Origin: Bacillus sp. SJS
GTDB lineage: Bacteria; Bacillota; Bacilli; Bacillales; Bacillaceae
DNA: 64,000 nucleotides
Direction of reading: 5' to 3'
Assembly: GCF_000732485.2 (NCBI RefSeq)
Contig: NZ_JAQV02000007.1
Location: 165,884-229,883 of the forward strand
A program made the translations under genes and the position numbers. Each line of letters opens with the position of its first letter. Positions within the stretch are counted from its first letter, which is position 1. Positions 42,767 to 51,407 of this stretch are shown in pieces. The notes beneath the pieces were generated by a model. That model saw only the letters and a program-made list of their open reading frames with translations. It made no database searches and was not told where the DNA came from.

Positions 42767-43214
42767 AATGGTGATGGCCTGATTCTTTCTCTTCTTTATC
42801 ATTTCCGTTATCCGCAGCATGTCCTACTATTAGCTTAACCTTAGGCATCACATGCATATCTCTTGCTGTTACGTGGGTTTGCAAATAATAAATTCCATCC
42901 TCTTTAAACGCCTTTGAAATGGAATAGACCCCATTTCCGCTATGTTCTGCTTTCACCATTTCGCTTTGTTCCTTCGAACCTGACTCCCAGATCTCAAACT
43001 CGACCGAGCTTGCATCCTGGACCATTTCCTTTCCCTGCGTCACTTTCACTTCATATTCTTGAGTTTCATTTTTGCGGATTACTTTCGGTACACTGATTTT
43101 TGCATTGACCATTTCTGGGACATCGGAAGCTTTACTGCCTGCTGCCCCGCATGCTGCCGTCAGAAATAAAACGGCCGAAAATAGTACAAGCAATGTCCAA
43201 TTTTTCCATTTCAT
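42765..43214 (-). CDS. ytkA: YtkA-like lipoprotein
   Basis: A 149-residue exported lipoprotein: signal peptide and lipobox (LTAACGAAGS), then an immunoglobulin-like beta domain (about 40-130) of the YtkA family with VNAKISVPKVIRKNETQEY, VEFEIWESG and the metal-like ending YYLQTHVTARDMHVMPK. Ends with a His-rich tail (ESGHHH). YtkA-like domains occur near copper and cytochrome oxidase assembly factors, so a metal-related envelope role is plausible. Here dps, Zur targets and luxS are neighbours. Start ATG at 43214; the ribosome binding site is not strong. Confidence 0.82.
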   Translation of the reverse strand: MKWKNWTLLVLFSAVLFLTAACGAAGSKASDVPEMVNAKISVPKVIRKNETQEYEVKVTQGKEMVQDASSVEFEIWESGSKEQSEMVKAEHSGNGVYSISKAFKEDGIYYLQTHVTARDMHVMPKVKLIVGHAADNGNDKEEKESGHHH

Positions 43215-43302
43215 AAGTATCCCATCCCGTATTCGACTTTCTTCTATTATAAGAAAGACTGTAAGCGGTTTCTATAGAAGATGGGAAAAAATTGATTCAT
43301 AA

Positions 43303-43487
43303 GAAAAGCGGAGGGCGCTTGCTCAGCTGTGAGAGACGGTGGAGCCCCCGACCGAGAGGCGCCCAAGTTAGGTTGTTCAGCTAAAGGCGCGACGTCCTGT
43401 CGCAACGCTGAACGGGCCTTCATCGTGAAGGCCCTCGACCGAGAGAGCGAAGCGGCCGAACAGCTAGCGCCAGGAGCTGGACAAAAG
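43303..43487. repeat. structured dispersed repeat element, about 185 bp
   Basis: GC-rich block in AT-rich intergenic DNA, with outer arms GGCGCTTGCTCAGCTG and CAGCTAGCGCC partly complementary, and a perfect inner hairpin GGGCCTTCA-TCG-TGAAGGCCC (43413-43434). It ends AGGAGCTGGACAAAAGT. Blocks of this kind (GCGGAGGGCGCTTGC...GAGCTGGAC) recur in intergenic regions of Bacillaceae. No coding potential. Lies downstream of the ytkA start and after the luxS terminator. Confidence 0.65.
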
Positions 43488-43514
43488 TAAAAAATTCATA
43501 CGTTCTTATCTTTT

Positions 43515-43551
43515 AAAAAAAGCCTGACAGCGGATTGCTGTCAGGCTTTTC
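43515..43551 (-). terminator. luxS terminator
   Basis: AAGCCTGACAGC pairs with GCTGTCAGGCTT around a short loop, with a run of T on minus. Confidence 0.8.
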
Positions 43552-43557
43552 AAATGA

Positions 43558-44031
43558 TTAACCGAATACTTTTTCAAGCTCTTTCTTATCCTGATCAAGC
43601 CAGAACTTCATCAGTCGCTTCGCTCCATCCAAATCATGAAGCTTCGCTTGACCGCATTGCTTTTCATTTGCAGCTGGAATTTCGTCAATTTCAATAGCTG
43701 ACTTTAATGTATCATCAAGAAGATCTATAATTTCCTTAACTGTCGGCTCTCCGCTGACTACAAGGTAGTAACCCGTTTGACAGCCCATTGGAGAGATATC
43801 AATAATATCAAAATGATCGTACTTTTCTGCATGATCACGAATATTAAAAGCAAGCAAATGCTCAAGCGTATGAATCGTATCAGGTTTCATTGCCTGTTTG
43901 TTCGGCTGGCAGAAACGGATATCAAACTTATTAACAACACCATCGGATCCTACTTTATGGACGCCGCAATGTCTTACGTAAGGTGCTTTAACTGCATTAT
44001 GATCAAGCTCAAAACTTTCTACTGATGGCAT
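43558..44031 (-). CDS. luxS: S-ribosylhomocysteine lyase LuxS
   Basis: A 157-residue enzyme that splits S-ribosylhomocysteine into homocysteine and DPD, the AI-2 precursor. The metal ligands HTLEH (His 53 and His 57 region) and the C-terminal Cys in [11 protein letters not shown] are present, with RFCQPNKQ and [12 protein letters not shown]. The ATG at 44031 has GGGAG eight bases upstream and gives the family length; three earlier codons are open from a GTG. Recycles the methyl cycle that starts at metK. Confidence 0.96.
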   Translation of the reverse strand: MPSVESFELDHNAVKAPYVRHCGVHKVGSDGVVNKFDIRFCQPNKQAMKPDTIHTLEHLLAFNIRDHAEKYDHFDIIDISPMGCQTGYYLVVSGEPTVKEIIDLLDDTLKSAIEIDEIPAANEKQCGQAKLHDLDGAKRLMKFWLDQDKKELEKVFG

Positions 44032-44064
44032 ATTTTTCACTCCCAGCTTATTTTCTATGAACCT

Positions 44065-44093
44065 ATTGTAACAATTCCGATAAGAACCATCAA
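44065..44093 (-). promoter_or_regulatory. luxS promoter
   Basis: TTGATG (44088-44093), a 17-bp spacer and TACAAT (44065-44070) on minus, about 34 bp before the start. Confidence 0.6.
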
Positions 44094-44144
44094 CTTAATT
44101 GGCTTTGGTGTTTTTTTCTGTTCTTTGCTTTTTTATTCCCCATG

Positions 44145-44180
44145 GCGTAAATTTATAACATTAAGGTACGGCGTTTACGC
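44145..44180. promoter_or_regulatory. inverted repeat upstream of yidD
   Basis: GCGTAAA and TTTACGC arms separated by 22 bp, 31 bp before the yidD start. Resembles half of a Zur-type palindrome but is not a match; possible operator. Confidence 0.3.
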
Positions 44181-44210
44181 GTTCTTATCATTAATAAAGG
44201 GAGGCGTATC

Positions 44211-44450
44211 ATGAAAACATTGTTTTTGAAGCTCATTCGATTTTATCAAAAATTTATCTCTCCATTGACTCCGCCTTCTTGCCGTTTTTACCCTACCTGC
44301 TCAAATTACGGTTTAGAGGCCATTCAAAAGCACGGAGCTATAAAAGGAAGCTGGCTGACAGCCTTAAGAATTCTTAAATGCAATCCTATGCATCCAGGCG
44401 GGTTTGATCCGGTTCCAGAGAAGAAAAAATCTACTCATACCCATTTGTAA
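44211..44450 (+). CDS. ytjA: membrane protein insertion efficiency factor YidD
   Basis: A 79-residue protein with the YidD family block [28 protein letters not shown] (parts: [20 protein letters not shown]) and [13 protein letters not shown]. The conserved cysteines are all present. It is thought to help YidC/Sec insert inner membrane proteins. GGGAGGCG precedes the ATG. Converges with the carbonic anhydrase gene, and the two coding ends overlap by 20 bp. B. subtilis ytjA sits at the same place. Confidence 0.92.
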   Translation: MKTLFLKLIRFYQKFISPLTPPSCRFYPTCSNYGLEAIQKHGAIKGSWLTALRILKCNPMHPGGFDPVPEKKKSTHTHL

Positions 44451-44997
44451 TCAAATCAAGCTTGCCCGTTCCAGGGTCAATCACCAGTCCATGAACCCTA
44501 ACATCGGCCGGAAGCAGGGGATGATTTTTTATTACATCTACACTATGTAAAACACTATCCTGTACTTTATCAAAGCCCTGAAGCCATTTATCTAAATCTA
44601 AGCCAGAGTAGCGAAGCAGATCAATTTTTTCTTGAGAGATGCCTCGTTTTTTGGTTTTCTCCAGGAAGGACGCTGCATTCAGTTTGCTCATCCCGCAGTC
44701 ATGATGACCGACAACACATATTTCTTCAGCCCCAAGCTCATACACAGCAACCAGCAGACTCCTCATAATACTTCCAAACGGATTCGCCACTATAGCCCCT
44801 GCACTTTTTACAATCTTCACATCGCCGTTTCTAAAGTTCATGGCATTTGGAAGAAGCTCCACCAGCCTTGTATCCATACATGTAAGAATTACGAGCTTCT
44901 TATCAGGAAATTTGCTTGTTTCAAATTTTTCATATTGTTTGGTTTCGACGAATGTCTGGTTGTGTTCTAAAATGTTATCAAGTATCTTCACTGTCAT
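44431..44997 (-). CDS. ytiB: beta-carbonic anhydrase (YtiB)
   Basis: A 188-residue enzyme interconverting CO2 and bicarbonate. Zinc ligands are in LTCMDTRL (Cys, with Asp and Arg of the active-site dyad) and VVGHHDCGM (His and Cys). Family length and order fit B. subtilis YtiB. The start is not settled: ATG at 45015, ATG at 44997 and GTG at 44991 are all in frame, and AAAGGAG lies 3 and 9 bp before the latter two. The 44997 ATG is taken, matching the family N-terminus near [11 protein letters not shown] zinc enzyme beside Zur-controlled genes. Confidence 0.9.
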   Translation of the reverse strand: MTVKILDNILEHNQTFVETKQYEKFETSKFPDKKLVILTCMDTRLVELLPNAMNFRNGDVKIVKSAGAIVANPFGSIMRSLLVAVYELGAEEICVVGHHDCGMSKLNAASFLEKTKKRGISQEKIDLLRYSGLDLDKWLQGFDKVQDSVLHSVDVIKNHPLLPADVRVHGLVIDPGTGKLDLITNGYE

Positions 44998-45015
44998 CTG
45001 CTCCTTTGCATTCAT

Positions 45016-45310
45016 ATCACATCCAATATAGCATATACCATTGCAATCATGTCTATTTCATATATCACGTTTGATACTAAAATGATTAAAATGCGAACTC
45101 CCTGCATTTGACGAACGGACTGCAAGAGCGATTTTTTCTGCTGTCATATTTTTTTCGGATGCTCGTTTATCCTTAGCGGCAGGCAGCGCCAATTGCATGA
45201 GGACTCGAACCTGCAGGACCTTGCGTTTCGTCAGCCTTGTTTTACTTCAAAAAAGCGTTCTAGTAGAAAAGTGACGATATTTACTAAATTTCTAGCTATT
45301 GCCGGTTCTC
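45016..45310. other. intergenic stretch upstream of the znuA-like gene
   Basis: About 300 bp between divergent ytiB and the zinc-binding lipoprotein gene. No further gene with a ribosome binding site was found. The regulatory part is the Zur box and promoter that follow it. Confidence 0.4.
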
Positions 45311-45334
45311 AAATCGTAACCTTTACGATATAAT
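45306..45334 (+). promoter_or_regulatory. promoter of the znuA-like gene
   Basis: TATAAT (45329-45334), a 17-bp spacer and TTCTCA (45306-45311). The Zur box lies across the spacer, so Zur binding would exclude RNA polymerase. Confidence 0.6.
45311..45331. promoter_or_regulatory. Zur box upstream of the znuA-like gene
   Basis: The 21-bp site reads AAATCGTAAC then a variable base and TTTACGATAT, three mismatches from consensus outside the central position, with the AAATCGTAA and TTACGAT cores intact. Confidence 0.8.
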
Positions 45335-45379
45335 GGCGAAGGATATTAGGAACTGTTTTATTTCGAGAGGAGAAACACA

Positions 45380-46354
45380 ATGAGAAAAATAGTTTTTGCT
45401 TTAATTTTGCTGCTCGCTGCGGCCTCATCACTGGCGGGTTGTTCATCGAGTGGTGAGACGAACGAGGCGAAGAATGGCAAATTGAAAATATATACGACGA
45501 TTTTCCCCCTTGAAGATTTCACAAAAAAAATTGGCGGCAATTTAGTGGAAGTTGAGAGTGTGTATCCCCCTAACACGGATGCACATTCCTTTGAACCCTC
45601 CACTAAAACCATGGTTAAAATTGCAGAGGGCGATGCTTTTATTTACACAGGAGCAGGCATTGAAGGGTTTGCTGATAAAGCGGCTGAGACACTAAAGAAT
45701 GAGGATGTTGAAATCGTTAAGGCAGCAGAAGGCATTGAGCTCGCTAAAAGTGCAGCTCATTCTCATGAAGGAGAAGCAGGCCATGATGAACATTCGGAGG
45801 AAGCCGCGCATGAAGGACATGAACATGGAGATACCGATCCGCATGTTTGGCTTGATCCAATCCGCTCCATCCAGATGGGCGAAAACATTAAGAATGCACT
45901 CGTTAAAAAACACCCTGAAGGCAAAGAAACCTTTGAGAAGAATTTCGCAGCATTAAAAGCAGACCTTGAGAAATTGGACAAGGAATACAAGGATACCCTT
46001 TCTAAAACGGATAAAAAAGAAATTCTCGTTTCCCATGCAGCATATGGCTACTGGCAGGAACGCTATGGGATTGAGCAAATTAGTGTAATGGGCTTATCAG
46101 CATCAGATGAGCCCTCCCAAAAGCAAATCAGCGCCATTATTAAGGATGCTAAAGCACATGGGATCAAACATGTCATTTTCGAAAAAAACATCAGCAGCAA
46201 GCTATCAGAGATTGTGCAGAATGAAATTGGCGCAACTCCTTTAACTGTAAGTAATTTGGAATCCGTAACGGAAAAAGATGCAAAAAACAGTGAGGATTAT
46301 TTCAGTCTTATGAGAAAAAATTTAGAAACCATGAAAATCGCATTGACCGAATAA
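45380..46354 (+). CDS. znuA: zinc ABC transporter substrate-binding lipoprotein, ZnuA/AdcA-like (orphan)
   Basis: A 324-residue cluster A-I metal receptor. Signal peptide with lipobox LAGCSSSGE, then the receptor fold with IYTTIFPLEDFTKKIGG, YPPNTDAHSFEPS (first metal His), and a His/Glu-rich loop HSHEGEAGHDEH plus HEGHEHG (about residues 128-150) typical of zinc receptors, then DPHVWLDP (second His) and VSHAAYGYW (third His). The acid ligand sits in the C-terminal domain. GAGGAG lies before the ATG. A Zur box spans its promoter and a terminator follows at once, so no permease or ATPase is co-transcribed. It must use a znuBC pair elsewhere or act as a zinc buffer. Confidence 0.9.
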   Translation: MRKIVFALILLLAAASSLAGCSSSGETNEAKNGKLKIYTTIFPLEDFTKKIGGNLVEVESVYPPNTDAHSFEPSTKTMVKIAEGDAFIYTGAGIEGFADKAAETLKNEDVEIVKAAEGIELAKSAAHSHEGEAGHDEHSEEAAHEGHEHGDTDPHVWLDPIRSIQMGENIKNALVKKHPEGKETFEKNFAALKADLEKLDKEYKDTLSKTDKKEILVSHAAYGYWQERYGIEQISVMGLSASDEPSQKQISAIIKDAKAHGIKHVIFEKNISSKLSEIVQNEIGATPLTVSNLESVTEKDAKNSEDYFSLMRKNLETMKIALTE

Positions 46355-46362
46355 TGAAAGTT

Positions 46363-46396
46363 AAACCGCGACGCCTTCCGGCCTCGCGGTTTTTTA
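46363..46396 (+). terminator. terminator of the znuA-like gene
   Basis: AACCGCGA pairs with TCGCGGTT, then six T, 9 bp after the stop. Confidence 0.8.
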
Positions 46397-46977
46397 AACG
46401 AATATAGCTACGACTATACTCCCGTCCTCCAAATAACGGTTCCAATGTCAATTGAAAACGCATACTCCGTGTCGATATTGACTTAAATGAGCAGACTCTT
46501 CCATCCTGCGATTGAAAAAACGAGTAATCTGCCATTAATTCCTTATGCAAGCAACCATCTGAAGACACAGTTAACGGCCTATAAATGTCGATTAAAAACG
46601 GTAAACCCATAGGGATGATAGGTCTTTTACCCTTTGCAAATCCTCTCGTATTTCATCCTGAATTTACCCCTCTTCTAAATTACTATATTAGAAAACGGAT
46701 TCACTTTCGCTTTAAAGCATATAATTGAGAAGATTTTTCAATAAAAAAATCAATTTCCTAAAGGATTTTTTCTTAAAATTTTCATATTTTCTTATATGCA
46801 GAATTATATTTTGTTACATAATCTTCCGCTTGAATCCTATTCCCTATAATGATCAATGCTATATGAGTCCTATTAATCATTTTGAATTTTTAGAAAACTT
46901 TTGATATGTTTTTCCTTCATATGGTGCTACTATTCTATTTGTAATACACAATTTCATATTTGGAGAGGGGAATTCGT
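46397..46977. other. 580-bp intergenic stretch, AT-rich upstream of the protease
   Basis: Between the znuA terminator and the neutral protease. A 100-codon frame on minus (46308-46610) overlaps the terminator and has no ribosome binding site or hydrophobic logic; it is probably chance. The right half (46640-46960) is very AT-rich with a short inverted repeat (TTCTAA/TTAGAA near 46675) and should contain the protease promoter, not resolved by eye. Confidence 0.5.
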
Positions 46978-48609
46978 TTGAACAAAAAGTTTGCTGCAAT
47001 AGTTATTGGTACTGCATTAACATTAGGCTCCGCCCTGCCGTCTGCATCTGCTTTGACTGGTCCAAAAGACAATAATTTTCAAGAGAAAGCACAGCTTGTC
47101 CAGAAGCAATGGCTGAAAGACAAAGGCAGCCCATCTTTTCATGCCGGTATTAAATCCTCTATTAAAGTTCAAAAAGAAGCAGATGCAAGAAGCTTCCTTA
47201 AGCAAGACAACTCAATAAAGATCGATCCCTCCAATGAACTGACTCTCTTGAGCGAAGAAAAAGATGAACTTGGATTTACCCACTACAAATACATTCAATC
47301 GGTAAATGGTGTACCGGTGGATGGCGCTGTATACATTGTTCATACGGATAAAAACGGTACAGTAACTGCTGCAAACGGTGCTTTGCATGATGATGTTAAA
47401 GCACAGGTTAAGAGTACAAAAGCAAAAATCTCCAAATCTAAGGCTGCAGATTTGGCATGGAAATCTATTAATCTATCTAAAAAAGAAACCGAAGCTGAAG
47501 AACAGTCCATTCCTCAAGGTCCTGTCAAGAAAAGCAATGTGAAAAGTTCAAATGAAAAAGGCGAGCTCGTTCTTTACAAGAAAAACGATCAATTCCACCT
47601 GGCTTATAAAGTTCAGCTTCAATTCATTAAACCATACGGGGCCAACTGGCAAATTTACGTTGATGCAAATACAGGAGAAATTATTGATTCTTACAATGCA
47701 GTAGCAGATGCAACCGGGTCCGGGACAGGGGTGCTTGGAGATACGAAATCCCTGAATACTTACTTTTCAAGCAATACTTATTATCTGTATGACATAACAA
47801 AACCGATGAATGGGGTAATCGAGACGTTCACAGCGAGAAACGGTTCCGCCCTTCCTGGTTCCTACTCCGTTGACAGCGATAACGTTTTTAATGCTTCCAA
47901 TCAGCGTGCAGACGTAGATGCTCATTACTATGCAGGAAAAGTGTATGATTACTATTACAACACACACGGGCGCAATAGCTTCGATGGCAACGGCGGCACA
48001 ATCCGCTCGACCGTCCACTATAGCAGCCGCTATAACAACGCATTCTGGAACGGAGCCCAAATGGTTTACGGAGATGGCGACGGCACAACCTTCACTGCTC
48101 TTTCCGGATCGTTGGACGTAGTAGCCCATGAACTTACACATGCTGTGACTGAAAGAACAGCGAACTTGCAATATCAAAACCAGTCTGGTGCATTGAATGA
48201 ATCCATGTCGGATGTATTCGGATATTTCCTTGATCCGGCTGACTATCTATTGGGTGAAGATGTTTACACTCCTGGCAGATCCGGGGATGCTTTAAGAAGC
48301 CTTTCCAATCCGGAGGCTTATGGCCAGCCAAGCAACTTCGCAAACTATGTATATACTTCTTCTGATAATGGCGGGGTTCATACCAACAGCGGAATTCCGA
48401 ATAAAGCATTCTACTACACAAATCAAAGCATTGGAAAAGCGGCAGCAGAAAAAATCTACTACCGTGCATTAACAAGATACCTCACTCCTACAAGCAGCTT
48501 CAGCAATGCCCGTGCAGCCCTTCTTCAATCTGCTGCAGATTTATACGGCAGCGGAAGCAGCACATACAATGCCGTTGCAAATGCTTGGACACAAGTAGGC
48601 GTCAACTAA
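46978..48609 (+). CDS. secreted neutral metalloprotease, M4 (thermolysin) family
   Basis: A 543-residue bacillolysin precursor. Signal peptide (about 1-26), FTP/PepSY pro-region (about 35-230) and catalytic domain from about 235. The active site is VVAHELTHAVTE with HExxH-type zinc ligands and GALNESMSDVFGYF giving the third ligand Glu; NGGVHTNSGIPNKAFY is the substrate-binding block with the catalytic His. Length and order match NprE/NprB-type enzymes. The TTG at 46978 has GAGAGGGG six bases upstream and is preferred over the ATG at 46960. It stands alone with its own terminator and zinc-related neighbours. Secretion and self-processing follow the family. Confidence 0.93.
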   Translation: MNKKFAAIVIGTALTLGSALPSASALTGPKDNNFQEKAQLVQKQWLKDKGSPSFHAGIKSSIKVQKEADARSFLKQDNSIKIDPSNELTLLSEEKDELGFTHYKYIQSVNGVPVDGAVYIVHTDKNGTVTAANGALHDDVKAQVKSTKAKISKSKAADLAWKSINLSKKETEAEEQSIPQGPVKKSNVKSSNEKGELVLYKKNDQFHLAYKVQLQFIKPYGANWQIYVDANTGEIIDSYNAVADATGSGTGVLGDTKSLNTYFSSNTYYLYDITKPMNGVIETFTARNGSALPGSYSVDSDNVFNASNQRADVDAHYYAGKVYDYYYNTHGRNSFDGNGGTIRSTVHYSSRYNNAFWNGAQMVYGDGDGTTFTALSGSLDVVAHELTHAVTERTANLQYQNQSGALNESMSDVFGYFLDPADYLLGEDVYTPGRSGDALRSLSNPEAYGQPSNFANYVYTSSDNGGVHTNSGIPNKAFYYTNQSIGKAAAEKIYYRALTRYLTPTSSFSNARAALLQSAADLYGSGSSTYNAVANAWTQVGVN

Positions 48610-48621
48610 CCCGTACTATAT

Positions 48622-48659
48622 GAAAGCCCGCTTCCATTCTTGGAAGCGGGCTTTTTTTA
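48622..48659. terminator. bidirectional terminator after the protease
   Basis: AGCCCGCTTCCA pairs with TGGAAGCGGGCT followed by seven T. The far end touches the rpmE2 stop. Confidence 0.85.
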
Positions 48660-48914
48660 TTCTTCTTCTTTTTGCATATTGTATTTTTTCATAAAACGAT
48701 CGGCGCGGCCGCCTTTATCAGCAAACTTCTGTCTGCCAGTATAGAAAGGATGAGTATCTGCAGTCGTTTCCATTTTAATGAGCGGATAGGTATTTCCGTC
48801 CTCCCACTCAATTGTTTCATTGGAACCTTTAGTTGAGCCGCTTAAAAATTTAAATCCGCTATTCACGTCCATATAGACGACTTTTTGGTAGTTTGGATGT
48901 ATGGCTTGTTTCAT
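48657..48914 (-). CDS. rpmE2: zinc-independent ribosomal protein L31 type B
   Basis: An 85-residue L31 lacking the CxxC zinc motif of the type A protein. Family blocks [16 protein letters not shown] and [20 protein letters not shown] are present. It replaces zinc-bearing L31 when zinc is low. A Zur box lies 20 bp upstream of the start, overlapping where transcription should begin. The orthologue is B. subtilis ytiA. Confidence 0.94.
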   Translation of the reverse strand: MKQAIHPNYQKVVYMDVNSGFKFLSGSTKGSNETIEWEDGNTYPLIKMETTADTHPFYTGRQKFADKGGRADRFMKKYNMQKEEE

Positions 48915-48934
48915 GTTTAATACCCCTTTCTTGT

Positions 48935-48955
48935 AAATCGTAATGTTTACGTTTT
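48935..48955. promoter_or_regulatory. Zur box upstream of rpmE2
   Basis: Starts AAATCGTAAT and ends TTTACGTTTT, two mismatches from the Zur consensus. Confidence 0.82.
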
Positions 48956-49098
48956 AATAATAACAAATGCCTGGGACTGTGTCAATAAAGCAGCTTTTTT
49001 GACTTGGCAAGCTGAACAGGATTGATGATCAGGCAGCACAGCTTCCTGCAGCAGCCCAAAAAGAAGACGCCTTTTTATAGAAGAGCGTCTCTCAATCC

Positions 49099-49746
49099 TT
49101 ATTCTTTAATACGCAGCCCCAGCAGCGCAGCAAAACCGATTGCCTGCTCAGAAGAAACGACGCAGCCCTCCAAATTCCCCGGCTCTACACTCAGCTGATC
49201 ATAATGACAGCTGCTTATGTCTATTCCTTTCAAAGCAGTGCCAGTAAAATCAGCGCGGTTCAAATCACATTGTTCAAATATGATCTTATTAAATCTGGCA
49301 TCGTAAAAATTCACATTTTGCAGAGATGACCGTTCAAACTGAATGTGTTTTAAACGGGCATCCACAAAATCAGCCAAATTTAACAGACAGTTTTCAAAGG
49401 TTACATTTCCGAGATTAGCCTCCGAAACATTCAGCCCCATTAGTTTGCAGTCCTTAAAAACGACTCTGTTTAGATTTCCCTCGCTTAAATCAACATTGGA
49501 CAAATCACAGTTTTCAAAAACAGCATCTGTTAAATCAATTCTTTTAAAAGAAGCATTTACCAGACGGACATGATTAATTACTGCTTTGGAAAGAGTTAAT
49601 TTATCAATTTCCGCATAATCAGCCTCGGTGTTTGAAATCAGACAGTTGCACATATATGGGTCTTCATCATTAAATACGTCTTGAAAATTTCCCTCTTTAA
49701 GATCTTTTGGGATTTTTGGACGTTCCATTTTAAAATTTAAGGTCAC
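49099..49746 (-). CDS. pentapeptide repeat protein
   Basis: A 215-residue protein made of A(D/N)Lxx repeats for about residues 45-185 (for example LTDAVFENCDLSNVDLSEGN, ANLGNVTFENC, ADFVDARLKHIQF), which form a right-handed quadrilateral beta-helix. A globular end EQAIGFAALLGLRIKE follows, like the C-terminal cap of Qnr/McbG-type proteins that mimic DNA and protect gyrase. Whether it protects gyrase here is not shown; most chromosomal pentapeptide proteins have no known role. The GTG start has AAGGGTG upstream; an ATG six codons on is an alternative. No counterpart is known to me at this place in B. subtilis. Confidence 0.8.
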   Translation of the reverse strand: MTLNFKMERPKIPKDLKEGNFQDVFNDEDPYMCNCLISNTEADYAEIDKLTLSKAVINHVRLVNASFKRIDLTDAVFENCDLSNVDLSEGNLNRVVFKDCKLMGLNVSEANLGNVTFENCLLNLADFVDARLKHIQFERSSLQNVNFYDARFNKIIFEQCDLNRADFTGTALKGIDISSCHYDQLSVEPGNLEGCVVSSEQAIGFAALLGLRIKE

Positions 49747-50010
49747 GAAGCATTAGCACCCTTCAAAGGAAAATTTTAAAAAACATTAATGAAAACATAC
49801 CATAGCAAGGGGTTTTCATATAAGTCTTTATTTTGGTTAGTCATTGTGTTCTCAGAAGGAGACGATTCTTTAAGTACTCCGTTTTTCAGGTCTGGCTTTA
49901 TATGAATCCAGCCATATCAGCTGTCTGCTTTTCTAGAGTGATAACACGAATAATGATTGGTAAAAAGCGGATAATAAGGAAAGGAAATCAGATAGGAAAG
50001 GCGGATTGTC

Positions 50011-51372
50011 ATGACAGATTTAGTGTTTGCTCGCTCTCTTTTTGGAACGACGATGGGATTTCATATTATCTTTGCAACACTCGGGGTAGGAATTCCATTG
50101 ATGATCTTTTTTGCTGAAATCATGTTTCAGCGTACGAAGGATATTGATTACTCGATTATGGCCAAGCGCTGGACAAAGGGTCAGGCTGTTCTCCTTGGAG
50201 TGGCAATTCCTACCGGAACTATTGCAGGAACGCAGCTGACGCTTTTATGGCCAGGCTTTATGGAGGTAATTGGACGAGTCATGTCCCTTCCTTTTCAAAT
50301 CGAAATTTATGCATTTTTCATTGAAGCTCTGTTCATGTCCATCTACGTTTACGCATACGACAGAATCGGACCGAAAACAAGACTTCTTAGTGTATTTTTT
50401 ATTTTTCTCGGCGCCACAGCATCAGCCGTTCTGATAACGAATGTTCATGCTTTCGAAGGGACTCCTGCAGGCTTTAGAATTCAAAATGGAGAGATTGTGG
50501 ACGTTGATCCATGGGCGGCATTTTTTAATCCCAGCTTCCTTGTTTCCGCTGCTCATGTAGCGTTTTCAGCCTTTATGACCGGTGCTTTTATGATCACCAC
50601 AATTGCAGCCTATAAAATGCTGAAAAATAGAAAAAACGAGCGGCTATTCACCTTTCACCGAAAGGCATTTATTATGAGCCTTCTAATTGGACTCGTGTCC
50701 TCCTTTTTAACTGCTATTAATGGGCACGAATCGGCTCAAATGCTTCATGAGTATCAGCCTGAAAAACTAGCCGCTGCAGAAGGCTTGTTTGAAACCCAGG
50801 ACCATGCGCCGCTTGCAATAGGCGGATTCACTGATAGAGAGGCGCAGGAAATAAAATATGGGATTGAAATCCCCTGGGCGCTGAGTTTTCTTGCTGGCAA
50901 CAGCTTTGATACAGAAGTAAAAGGCCTTAACGATTTCCCGGAGGAATATTGGCCTCCATTATTCGTTCACACCCTTTTTAACGCAATGGTATTAATCGGC
51001 AGCGCACTGATCGGACTTTCACTATTCGGTCTTGTGTGGAAGAAATTCGTAAAGAGGCCTTTCCCTAAATGGTTTTTATGGGTCTGCATTCCAGCCGGAC
51101 CCCTATCCCTTCTTTCCATCGAATTCGGCTGGATTTTTGCGTGTACAGGCCGTCAGCCGTGGGTGATCTACCGATTGCTTAAAACGTCTGAGGTCGTGAC
51201 CAAATCCGGAAATATTGGAACGCTGTTTTTATGCTTTACTGTTGTGTACGCCATATTAGGGACCGCCGTTCTTCTTGTCCTTCTTTATTACTTCAAGCGG
51301 AATACCGTTGAAAAAGATCTTGCGGCTGCTCAAGGTAATTCCGGTGAAGGAAATGGTGTAGATGTTTATTAA
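50011..51372 (+). CDS. ythA: cytochrome bd-type quinol oxidase subunit I (YthA)
   Basis: A 453-residue nine-span CydA. Heme ligand His lies in FGTTMGFHIIFA, the GRQPW motif (ACTGRQPWVIY, about residue 380) and the quinol Q-loop (about 245-310, of the short type) are present. It oxidises menaquinol and reduces oxygen to water without proton pumping. ATG 50011 has AGGAAAGGCGGA upstream. The partner CydB follows 35 bp on. This is the ythAB-type bd oxidase, distinct from the main cydABCD set of Bacillus and lacking cydCD here. Confidence 0.9.
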   Translation: MTDLVFARSLFGTTMGFHIIFATLGVGIPLMIFFAEIMFQRTKDIDYSIMAKRWTKGQAVLLGVAIPTGTIAGTQLTLLWPGFMEVIGRVMSLPFQIEIYAFFIEALFMSIYVYAYDRIGPKTRLLSVFFIFLGATASAVLITNVHAFEGTPAGFRIQNGEIVDVDPWAAFFNPSFLVSAAHVAFSAFMTGAFMITTIAAYKMLKNRKNERLFTFHRKAFIMSLLIGLVSSFLTAINGHESAQMLHEYQPEKLAAAEGLFETQDHAPLAIGGFTDREAQEIKYGIEIPWALSFLAGNSFDTEVKGLNDFPEEYWPPLFVHTLFNAMVLIGSALIGLSLFGLVWKKFVKRPFPKWFLWVCIPAGPLSLLSIEFGWIFACTGRQPWVIYRLLKTSEVVTKSGNIGTLFLCFTVVYAILGTAVLLVLLYYFKRNTVEKDLAAAQGNSGEGNGVDVY

Positions 51373-51407
51373 AGCGCTGGAGCGACTACATAAGGAGGCA
51401 GCACAAA

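Noticed and set aside
46308..46610. 100-codon minus frame between znuA-like gene and protease
   Set aside because: Overlaps the end of the upstream gene and its terminator, has no ribosome binding site and no recognisable protein character.
49747..50010. Rex or Fnr site before the bd oxidase
   Set aside because: A TTGTG half-site near 49845 lacks the matching half; not enough for a call.
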